Below are positions 1 through 5,280 of a stretch of DNA of 5,705 nucleotides, piece by piece (position 1 is the first letter of the stretch; every line of letters begins with the position of its first letter). Both the position numbers and the translations under genes were made by a program. This DNA is from Candidatus Latescibacterota bacterium. GTDB taxonomy: Bacteria; Latescibacterota; MVCY01. A model generated the notes under the pieces. The model had not been told where the DNA came from. It saw nothing but the letters and a program-made list of their open reading frames with translations, and did no database searches. The stretch covers positions 1 to 5,705 of the forward strand of contig DAOVDP010000086.1 in the NCBI GenBank assembly GCA_030669445.1, read 5' to 3'.

Positions 1-140
1 TGTACCCTCCAACCATAGGAGGTGTAGTTGATCCACTCAGGGTTTTGAGGGCCTGCGGCTGTCGCGAAAAGAAGTGCTGCAGTGAGAATCACACTCGCCA
101 GAATTAAGGCGAGTGAGCCAGAGTAAGCAGAACGGTTCAT
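1..140 (-). CDS. Exported protein, N-terminal fragment (runs off the left edge)
   Basis: Reading the minus strand from an ATG at 140-138 gives 46 complete codons with no stop before the window ends, so only the N-terminus is visible. It starts MNRSAYSGS, followed by a hydrophobic stretch at about residues 10-26 (LALILASVILTAALLFA) and a small-residue segment ATAAG at 26-30 that suits signal peptidase I cleavage near residue 28 or 29. The mature part begins PQNPEWINYTSYGWRV. A ribosome binding site AAGGAAG (148-154 on the plus strand as CTTCCTT) sits 7 bases before the ATG, which supports this start. The gene follows the large secreted protein by 53 bases in the same direction, so it may belong to the same transcript. 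The NPEWINYT-like start resembles the beginning of secreted beta-propeller (two-component-regulator propeller) proteins as I remember them from FCB-group genomes, but the fragment is too short to assign a family. Confidence 0.8.
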   Translation of the reverse strand, partial: MNRSAYSGSLALILASVILTAALLFATAAGPQNPEWINYTSYGWRV

Positions 141-147
141 GGTGTGA

Positions 148-154
148 CTTCCTT
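148..154 (-). promoter_or_regulatory. Ribosome binding site of the left-edge exported protein
   Basis: AAGGAAG on the minus strand, 7 bases before the ATG at 140-138. It decides the start of a gene that is otherwise known only from a short fragment. Confidence 0.6.
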
Positions 155-193
155 ATTTTTGACTGGAGTAGTCCCACGAATTAGTAATGGCAA

Positions 194-2557
194 CTATCGC
201 AACAAAAGCATCTTTTGGACCTTAACCGTTCTCCCTGCTTTCAGCCGGCAGAGGTACACCCCACCGGCCAGCAAATGACCCTCACTGTCTGTCCCATCCC
301 AACAGAAGCTGTGGTAACCTTTCTGCAGGCGGCTTCTGACCAGAGTTTTTACTTTCTGTCCTACTAGGTTGTAAATCGCCAACTCGGCCTGGGACTGCTC
401 AGGCAATCGGAAGAATATGACAGTGTCAAAACTAAACGGATTTGGGTAATTCTGCAGGCAAGCAAGCCCCAAAGGCTCAAAGTCAGCATCAAGGCTGACA
501 CCGCTTGATTTCTCTTTTAAAAGAACCTCTAAGATTGCAATCCCTTGCCAATCCGACTCTACAGTCAGCACCTCAGTGTCTGGGTCAAAATGCCAGTTGT
601 CCTGAGACAGAGGAGAGCCATCGAATCTAACACCCCAAACATGGCTATCCTTAAAGAAGAATCTGATCGGGTAGCTCCCCGGAGCGGCATAGAGTGCTAT
701 TTCTATCTCTTTTTCACCAGTGTCTTGAGGGGTCAAAGCGGCATCATAGGCAAAGAGGTTCTTGTCAGGACAAATGCCCATCTCGCTGTGGTCCCGCAGA
801 CCAGGCAGGGTCTGATAATACTCTCGGTAGTATCGGGGCAGCTTAGAATGCAGAGGGGTGATTTGAGAGCTGTCCGTCACTTCATAGCCCAGATGGGGGA
901 AAAGATAAAACTGGTAGCTCCAATGTTGCTGTGGGCTGTACTTTTTATCCTGCTCGTTCTTCAAAACATAAAGCCGCAAACTCGCCCCGTGTTTCTCGAC
1001 ATCCTCAATTCCGCTAGGGTTGTAGACCGTTATCCCCACAGAGCCGTATATACTGTCGCTGCGTCTTATGTCCCAGGTGAAGTCGTCGATTCTGTAGATC
1101 TCTCTGGAAGCCGGATACCAGGGCAGTGCCAACTCCACAAAAATCTCCTTTACCAGCACGCTATCTTCGCTGGGCGTGATTTCCCCGGCAACGGTTATTT
1201 TATCACTATCCTCGAACATCTGGTATTTCAATTTGTTCTCTAAGGAATTTACCTCCCAGCCGACCTCTCCTATCATCGCCTGCTCAGTGATGGAGTCGGG
1301 TGTTCGTAGTTCGGGTGGTCCCTCCCAATTGATTTTTCCTGAGGGGGTTGTATATATTTCGACCCTAATAGTTCTCGCCTCTTTGTGCAGTGGCGGGCCG
1401 CCGTCCACCTTGGGCAGCGGGGTTAGATCAAAGGATTGTCCCTGCATTATTGCCTTCACAGATAGGTCCAATATCTCTGGGCAACGGGTGCTATTCTGGG
1501 AACGGGGAAGAGATATCCCTTTGTATCTGAATAGCTCTTGAGAACAGATGTAGTTGTTGCTTGCCTGGGGATAAGTCCAGGAGAAATCGGCTAAAGAACA
1601 TCTTCTGCTGCCCCAACTTGCCGCCCAGTAGTCCTCCGACTCACTGAGGTCATAATGGTGTTGGTTCAAAAGGTTCTGATTGAAAGTGTCAAAGGTGTCT
1701 ACATCTCCCTGATTGAGATAATAGTACATCTCCATCCCGTAAGCTGTACCCTCTCTGAGGTAGAGGGATTCGTTGTCGGACTTGCCGAACCAGTTCCACT
1801 GGCCTTCCCAAAATCCCCGGTGGATTCCAGTATTTTGATGAGAGATCGTCTCTCGCTGGTTAGGGGTCACATAGGTCACCAGCACCCCGGCTACTAAGTC
1901 GTTCTCATCGTCGTGCCAAACCATCGCCGGGTATCTCGTCCCCATGCCGTTGTCAATGGCGGTAAACAGGGAATGCTGAATATAACCGGCTGGGTAAAGA
2001 CAGGACCTGTCACTGCAGGTGCATAAAAGCTCCCCGTTGTAGTCAGTGATGTATGCGTCGTCCATACTATCGGTGATCATTATGCACTGCTGGGCATTGG
2101 CGTAGACATCTGTTTTCTCAACCCTCCTCTGGAGATAGACTATAAAATACGGCTTGCCTTTTATGATTCTGTATTCCCACTCTGTGTCGATGTAGGCAGT
2201 ATCCCAGCTCCCTTTGATTATCGCTATCTCGCCCTTATCTGCCAGTACCTTTGCCGCTGTTTTTCCACCCAGATATTTTGCCAGGACGGATGACCAGCTC
2301 TCAAGTGAACCATCAGGGTATTCCAAGGCAAATTCAGGGAAAAAGAGGTTACCCCCTGTGCCAGCGAATTCAAAGCTGTTGTCTAAAAGACGGAGACTGC
2401 TTATCGTCCCGGAGTCTTTGTCAATGGTGAGCACGAACTGGCCGTTGTTCACCTCTAATGACTGCGGTGTTTCTGTTACCATCGATGGAATCGCTGTCTC
2501 AAAGGCAGAAAAAAGGGACAAGGTGATTATGAAAAGAGGGAGGGTTCTGCTTCTCAT
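194..2557 (-). CDS. Large secreted protein of unknown function with a T9SS type-A-like C-terminal sorting domain
   Basis: This 787-residue protein starts with a signal peptide (RSRTLPLFIITLSLFSAF, residues 2-19, cleavage probably near 22). Its last 85 residues (703-787) match the T9SS type A / FlgD-like sorting domain: NYPNPF at 703-708, the IYNLVGQKVKTL segment at 728-739, WDGTDSEG at 753-760, LAGGVYLCRLKAG at 763-775 and a KMLLLR end. The protein is therefore inferred to cross the outer membrane and end up on the surface or outside the cell. The region from about 33 to 300 (LEVNNGQFVLTIDKDSGTIS at 34-53, then many alternating strands and aromatic residues) has the look of a galactose-mutarotase-like or carbohydrate-enzyme beta-sandwich. 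That is only an impression, and I recognise no catalytic motif. A cysteine cluster CTCSDRSC lies at 179-186. The ATG at 2557 is the only nearby in-frame start. Its best Shine-Dalgarno match (AGAGAAG, 2569-2575) is weak and 11 bases away. The gene follows nadE by 22 bases. Confidence 0.88.
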   Translation of the reverse strand: MRSRTLPLFIITLSLFSAFETAIPSMVTETPQSLEVNNGQFVLTIDKDSGTISSLRLLDNSFEFAGTGGNLFFPEFALEYPDGSLESWSSVLAKYLGGKTAAKVLADKGEIAIIKGSWDTAYIDTEWEYRIIKGKPYFIVYLQRRVEKTDVYANAQQCIMITDSMDDAYITDYNGELLCTCSDRSCLYPAGYIQHSLFTAIDNGMGTRYPAMVWHDDENDLVAGVLVTYVTPNQRETISHQNTGIHRGFWEGQWNWFGKSDNESLYLREGTAYGMEMYYYLNQGDVDTFDTFNQNLLNQHHYDLSESEDYWAASWGSRRCSLADFSWTYPQASNNYICSQELFRYKGISLPRSQNSTRCPEILDLSVKAIMQGQSFDLTPLPKVDGGPPLHKEARTIRVEIYTTPSGKINWEGPPELRTPDSITEQAMIGEVGWEVNSLENKLKYQMFEDSDKITVAGEITPSEDSVLVKEIFVELALPWYPASREIYRIDDFTWDIRRSDSIYGSVGITVYNPSGIEDVEKHGASLRLYVLKNEQDKKYSPQQHWSYQFYLFPHLGYEVTDSSQITPLHSKLPRYYREYYQTLPGLRDHSEMGICPDKNLFAYDAALTPQDTGEKEIEIALYAAPGSYPIRFFFKDSHVWGVRFDGSPLSQDNWHFDPDTEVLTVESDWQGIAILEVLLKEKSSGVSLDADFEPLGLACLQNYPNPFSFDTVIFFRLPEQSQAELAIYNLVGQKVKTLVRSRLQKGYHSFCWDGTDSEGHLLAGGVYLCRLKAGRTVKVQKMLLLR

Positions 2558-2579
2558 CGGTTGTTCATCTTCTCTATTT

Positions 2580-3302
2580 TTATGGCAAAAACAAAGGGAT
2601 TGGAGTTCTCTTATGGCGGGAGTTGTCCATTAATTTTTTGACCTTAGCTACTATTTCTGGCTTCAGGCCCCTCGTGTTATTGGATTCCAAAGCTATAATA
2701 GTTTTGTCCAGTTGTTCATAGGAAAGACCTATCTCCTTCTCATCCGTTTGATCTGTCCACAGGCCAGCGGTTGGAGGCTTCTCTATTATTTTGGCTGGAA
2801 TATCCAGTTCTCTGGCCAGTTCTCTCACCTGGGTCTTCAGCAATCCCCCCAGGGGCAGGATATCTACCCCCCCATCTCCGTATTTAGTGAAGTAGCCTAT
2901 GGAAAGCTCACTTTTGTTACCAGAGCCAACCACCAGGTAATTCAAGTCATTGGCGAAATAGTAGAGAATAGCCATTCGTAATCTGGGTTTCAAATTGGCC
3001 AGGGACAACTGAGTATGAGAAACAGGCAGAATTCGGGCAAACTCATCCCAGAGGGAATCCAAGACTACTTTTTCTGTCTTGATGCCCAGTCTTTCAGCCA
3101 TTAAGTAGGCGTCCTGTTCGTCGGAGAGCTCGCTGTGGCAGGGCATTATCAGAGCCAATATTCTGTCTCCTAATGCCTTTTTGCATAGGGCGGCTACGAC
3201 CGAGGAGTCAACTCCACCGCTCAACCCGAACACCACACCCTCTGCCCCTGCCTCTTTGACCTTCTGCTTTATCCACCTGCTTATTCTATCTGACAGCTTC
3301 AT
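2580..3302 (-). CDS. nadE: NAD+ synthase, short ammonia-dependent type
   Basis: NadE adenylates nicotinic acid adenine dinucleotide with ATP and amidates it to NAD+, the last step of NAD synthesis, in the cytoplasm. The 240-residue product has the N-type ATP pyrophosphatase signature GLSGGVDSS at 26-34. It also has NLKPRLRM at 103-110, GSGNKSE at 126-132, YFTKYGDGG at 137-145 (substrate-binding region), KPPTAGLW at 175-182 followed by QTDE at 185-188, SYEQLD at 194-199 and an HKR motif near the C-terminus. There is no N-terminal nitrilase-type glutaminase domain, and the length is that of the stand-alone synthetase, so ammonia is the expected nitrogen donor. The ATG at 3302 follows a strong AAAAGGAG site (3311-3318) by 8 bases. 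It lies 22 bases after glnA and 22 bases before the secreted-protein gene, so it is very likely co-transcribed with glnA. Confidence 0.95.
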   Translation of the reverse strand: MKLSDRISRWIKQKVKEAGAEGVVFGLSGGVDSSVVAALCKKALGDRILALIMPCHSELSDEQDAYLMAERLGIKTEKVVLDSLWDEFARILPVSHTQLSLANLKPRLRMAILYYFANDLNYLVVGSGNKSELSIGYFTKYGDGGVDILPLGGLLKTQVRELARELDIPAKIIEKPPTAGLWTDQTDEKEIGLSYEQLDKTIIALESNNTRGLKPEIVAKVKKLMDNSRHKRTPIPLFLP

Positions 3303-3310
3303 CTAAGGGT

Positions 3311-3318
3311 CTCCTTTT
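3311..3318 (-). promoter_or_regulatory. Ribosome binding site of nadE
   Basis: AAAAGGAG on the minus strand, 8 bases before the nadE ATG and inside the 22-base gap after glnA. It is the best Shine-Dalgarno match in the minus-strand block and fixes the nadE start. Confidence 0.75.
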
Positions 3319-3324
3319 CAAGAA

Positions 3325-4650
3325 TTAAAGAAGTGGGAGGTAACGATTCAGTTCATATTTAGTGACCTGGGACTTGTACTCTTCCCATTCCTCTTCTTTA
3401 TTCCGGATAAAATATTCGAACACCCTTTCTCCCAGGGCTTTCTTCACCAGCTCACTGTTCTCGGTCAGTTTGATAGCCTCCCAGAGGTTCTCGGGAAGCG
3501 ATTCTATTCCTGCTTTTTCTCTCTCCAGATGGTTCATCTGGAAGATATTGTTGGTTGCGGGTTCGGGCAGGGGATATTGCTTTTCTATTCCTTCCAGGCC
3601 AGCAACTAACATCACTGAGAAGACAAGATAGGGGTTGCAAGCAGGGTCAGGTGACCTGAACTCGACTCGGGAGGAGTTCCGTTTCTCCGGCTTATACAGC
3701 GGGACTCGCACCAACGCTGACCTGTTTCTCCGGGCCCAGGAGACATAGACCGGAGCCTCAAAACCAACCACCAACCTCTTATAGGAATTAACCCACTGGT
3801 TAGTGACTGAGGTCATCTCCGGAGCATACTTTAACAAACCAGCGATGAAGGCCTTGGCTACAGAAGAGAGCCGATATTTATCCTGGGGGTCGAAAAAGAC
3901 ATTTTCTTCCCCGCTGAACAGGGATTGGTGAACATGCATACCGCTTCCGTTCACCCCGTGTATGGGCTTGGGCATAAAACTGGCGTAGAAACCTCTCTGC
4001 TGGGCTACGTCTTTTACTACCAGTCGATAGGTCATAACATTGTCTGCCATAGTTAGGGCATCGGTATATTTCAGGTCTATTTCATGTTGAGAAGGGGCAC
4101 ACTCGTGGTGGCTGCATTCCACGGGAATACCCATACTTTCCAGTGTAGAGGCGGTTTCTCGTCGGAGCTCCTGGGCTACATCTGGAGGGGTCAGGTCAAA
4201 ATAGCCGCCCTTATCCAGCGTTTCCGGTTTAGCAGGATCTTTGAAGTAGAAATACTCCGGTTCAGGGCCTACACAGTAGGTAAAGCCCATATCAGCGGCT
4301 CTTTTTAGGTTTTTCTTCAGCACATAGCGGGGATCGCCTTCAAAAGGTCGTCCTCCCGGTTCTAAAATGTCCACAAACATCCGAGCAGTGAGGTGATCCT
4401 TTGGACTCCAGGGGATGATTTGAAAGGTAGCAGGAACCGGCACAGCGATCATATCGCTTTCCTCTATTCTGGCAAAGCCTTCTATGGAGGAACCGTCAAA
4501 CCCAATCCCCTCCTCAAAGGCCAGCTCCAGTTCTCCGGCAGCAATGGTAAAACTCTTCAGGAATCCTAACACATCTGTAAACCAGAGGTTGATATATCTT
4601 ATCCCTTTTTGTCTAACCGTCTCCAAAATATAGCTTTTCGCAGATTCCAC
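3325..4650 (-). CDS. glnA: Glutamine synthetase type I (GSI-alpha class)
   Basis: GlnA makes glutamine from glutamate, ammonia and ATP, and is active as a dodecamer in the cytoplasm. The 441-residue protein has all the expected motifs: FDGSSIEGFARIEESDM at 51-67, GPEPEYF at 128-134 (metal ligands E130 and E132), HHECAPSQHEID at 181-192 (E183, E190), NGSGMHVH at 234-241 (H239), NSYKRL at 288-293, the glutamate-flap residue E298 in GFEAP, RNRSALVRVP at 308-317 and RVEFRSPDP at 328-336. It looks like the alpha class. Its length is about 440 residues and it lacks the NLYDLPP adenylylation motif of the beta class, with NIF (F370) where that tyrosine would be. R61 corresponds to the arginine linked to glutamine feedback inhibition in Bacillus GlnA, so direct feedback control is plausible. 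The start is GTG, chosen because AAAGGGGG (4656-4663) lies 5 bases upstream and the N-terminus then aligns with the family. Confidence 0.96.
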   Translation of the reverse strand: MESAKSYILETVRQKGIRYINLWFTDVLGFLKSFTIAAGELELAFEEGIGFDGSSIEGFARIEESDMIAVPVPATFQIIPWSPKDHLTARMFVDILEPGGRPFEGDPRYVLKKNLKRAADMGFTYCVGPEPEYFYFKDPAKPETLDKGGYFDLTPPDVAQELRRETASTLESMGIPVECSHHECAPSQHEIDLKYTDALTMADNVMTYRLVVKDVAQQRGFYASFMPKPIHGVNGSGMHVHQSLFSGEENVFFDPQDKYRLSSVAKAFIAGLLKYAPEMTSVTNQWVNSYKRLVVGFEAPVYVSWARRNRSALVRVPLYKPEKRNSSRVEFRSPDPACNPYLVFSVMLVAGLEGIEKQYPLPEPATNNIFQMNHLEREKAGIESLPENLWEAIKLTENSELVKKALGERVFEYFIRNKEEEWEEYKSQVTKYELNRYLPLL

Positions 4651-4655
4651 AGTAT

Positions 4656-4663
4656 CCCCCTTT
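4656..4663 (-). promoter_or_regulatory. Ribosome binding site that sets the GTG start of glnA
   Basis: AAAGGGGG on the minus strand, 5 bases before the GTG at 4650-4648. No ATG is available at a family-consistent position, so this site is the main support for the non-ATG start. Confidence 0.7.
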
Positions 4664-4687
4664 CTTTTTGCAGTGTGAGCCCTTTAC

Positions 4688-4705
4688 CTATACGATCCCA
4701 TATAG
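4688..4705. repeat. Short inverted repeat in the glnA leader
   Basis: CTATA at 4688-4692 and TATAG at 4701-4705 form a perfect 5-base inverted repeat around an 8-base spacer. It overlaps the -10 of the weaker candidate glnA promoter. An operator role is possible, but arms this short also arise by chance in AT-rich sequence. Confidence 0.25.
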
Positions 4706-4728
4706 AGAGGGCATGAGATAATCTTCAA
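4699..4728 (-). promoter_or_regulatory. Weak second candidate promoter for glnA
   Basis: On the minus strand, TTGAAG (4723-4728) and TATATG (4699-4704) are separated by 18 bases, an acceptable but weak sigma-70-type arrangement. It would start transcripts about 40 bases before the glnA start. It is less convincing than the distal promoter. Confidence 0.3.
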
Positions 4729-4807
4729 TAGAACGGCTAATGCTTTAAAAAACCATCAGTTTCTGCTTCAAAGGTAACCTCAAGTTTTAAATGATTTCTT
4801 CTACTCA

Positions 4808-4835
4808 AAAATACTGCAAACTGAATTTTTGTCAA
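4808..4835 (-). promoter_or_regulatory. Main candidate sigma-70-type promoter of glnA-nadE
   Basis: On the minus strand a perfect -35 TTGACA (4830-4835) is followed after 16 bases by TATTTT (4808-4813). Transcription would start near 4801 and give a leader of about 150 bases. I found no sigma-54 type -24/-12 element in the region, so a housekeeping-type promoter is the better reading. Confidence 0.6.
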
Positions 4836-4842
4836 GTTATTT

Positions 4843-4868
4843 CTGTGAGGATAACACCAGATTCACAG
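4843..4868. promoter_or_regulatory. Possible operator: half-site cluster between the divergent promoters
   Basis: CTGTGA (4843-4848) and TCACAG (4863-4868) form a perfect 6-base inverted repeat with a 14-base spacer. TAACA (4852-4856) lies between them, making the imperfect palindrome TGTGAGGATAACA at 4844-4856. The cluster lies just upstream of the glnA -35 and 17 bases from the rimP -35, a natural place for a regulator of either gene. The half-sites recall TGTNA/TNACA sites of GlnR/TnrA-type regulators, but the spacing does not match their N7 rule, nor the N6 of CRP/FNR sites. The regulator is unknown. Confidence 0.3.
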
Positions 4869-4884
4869 CCGAGCAAAAAATTTC

Positions 4885-4913
4885 TTGCTTTATTAGAAAA
4901 AATGGCATATATT
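4885..4913 (+). promoter_or_regulatory. Promoter of the rimP-nusA operon
   Basis: TTGCTT (4885-4890) and TATATT (4908-4913) are separated by exactly 17 bases, with an A/T-rich stretch (AAAAAATTTC, 4875-4884) immediately upstream that could act as an UP-like element. The predicted transcription start is about 4920, directly before the leader hairpin. Confidence 0.6.
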
Positions 4914-4921
4914 AAATGCCG

Positions 4922-4952
4922 AAAAAGTGGGCCTCAGCGAAACCCACTTTTT
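4922..4952 (+). promoter_or_regulatory. Leader hairpin of rimP-nusA (attenuator-like)
   Basis: AAAAAGTGGG (4922-4931) pairs perfectly with CCCACTTTTT (4943-4952) around an 11-base loop. It gives a 10-base-pair stem whose 3' arm ends in five Ts, as in an intrinsic terminator. It begins within a few bases of the predicted transcription start and lies 22 bases upstream of the rimP ATG. Terminator-like leaders before rimP-nusA-infB are known in other bacteria (the rimP leader family in gammaproteobacteria), so an attenuation, autoregulation or 5'-end-protection role is plausible. Whether this one is homologous is not shown. Confidence 0.65.
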
Positions 4953-4974
4953 AATTAACTGCAGGGAATGCCAG

Positions 4975-5244
4975 ATGGATAGTTCGGCGGATATGGTGGA
5001 AAGGGTTCGCTCCTTGATTACACCAGTATTGGAGGCAGAACAGATTGAGCTGGTGGCCCTAAAATTGGTGGGATTTGGCAAGGGACGCCGTTTGCGAATA
5101 TTCATTGATAAAAAAGACGGGGTAAAACTGAGTGACTGTGTCCAAGTAAACCGAAAAGTGAGCGAACTTTTGGATACAGAAGACCTAATTTCGGGAAAAT
5201 ACACTTTGGAGGTTTCTTCTCCTGGAACTGAGGCAAAAGGATAA
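4975..5244 (+). CDS. rimP: Ribosome maturation factor RimP, N-terminal domain only
   Basis: RimP assists late assembly of the 30S ribosomal subunit in the cytoplasm. The N-terminal domain is recognisable: VERVRSLITPVLEAEQIELV at 8-27, GKGRRLRIFIDKKDGVKLSDC at 35-55, VNRKVSELLD at 58-67 and YTLEVSSPG at 76-84. Family members are usually about 150 residues. The motif normally continues as SSPGLDRPL into a C-terminal SH3-like domain of about 65 residues. Here the frame reads TEAKG and stops, giving 89 residues, and nusA starts only 36 bases later. The ATG at 4975 is chosen because AGGGA (4963-4967) lies 7 bases upstream. A GTG at 4927 is in frame but lies inside the leader hairpin. The position before nusA supports the identity. 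It may be a natural short form, a gene damaged by deletion or frameshift, or a sequencing error. Confidence 0.82.
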   Translation: MDSSADMVERVRSLITPVLEAEQIELVALKLVGFGKGRRLRIFIDKKDGVKLSDCVQVNRKVSELLDTEDLISGKYTLEVSSPGTEAKG

Positions 5245-5280
5245 GGGAATTCTCCCTAAGAAACAGAAAAAAGGGTTGTT

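Larger units (their letters stand above)
4651..4974. other. Divergent intergenic region between glnA and rimP
   Basis: These 324 bases, clearly AT-richer than the flanking genes, hold no convincing coding sequence. They contain the glnA leader (about 150 bases from the distal promoter to the GTG), a second weak candidate glnA promoter, the distal glnA promoter, a half-site cluster at 4843-4868, the rimP promoter and the rimP leader hairpin. The parts are listed separately. Confidence 0.85.

Noticed and set aside
160..176. GACT/AGTC inverted repeat between the two exported-protein genes as a terminator
   Set aside because: The stem is only four base pairs and has no following T run on the minus strand, so it would not terminate transcription.
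545..1243. Long plus-strand open frame (232 codons) inside the secreted-protein gene
   Set aside because: It is antisense to a gene with a clear signal peptide and sorting domain, and its product has no recognisable motif. The other plus-strand frames at 1176-1541, 1655-1897 and 2214-2633 were rejected for the same reason.
3452..3640. Second minus-strand frame within glnA
   Set aside because: It overlaps the conserved C-terminal part of GlnA in another frame and has no motif of its own.
4844..4867. CRP/FNR or GlnR/TnrA binding site
   Set aside because: The half-site sequences are similar but the spacings (3, 6 and 14 bases between arms in the possible pairings) do not give the known consensus with matching orientation. 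I therefore name no regulator and record only a half-site cluster.
4927..4974. Upstream GTG start for rimP that adds 16 residues
   Set aside because: The GTG lies inside the 5' arm of the leader hairpin, only about 7 bases from the predicted transcription start, and has no ribosome binding site. The ATG at 4975 has AGGGA at good spacing and gives a family-like N-terminus.
4893..5204. Minus-strand open frame of 103 codons over the rimP leader and gene
   Set aside because: It is antisense to rimP, crosses the promoter and hairpin, has a low-complexity Ser/Phe-rich product and resembles no family.
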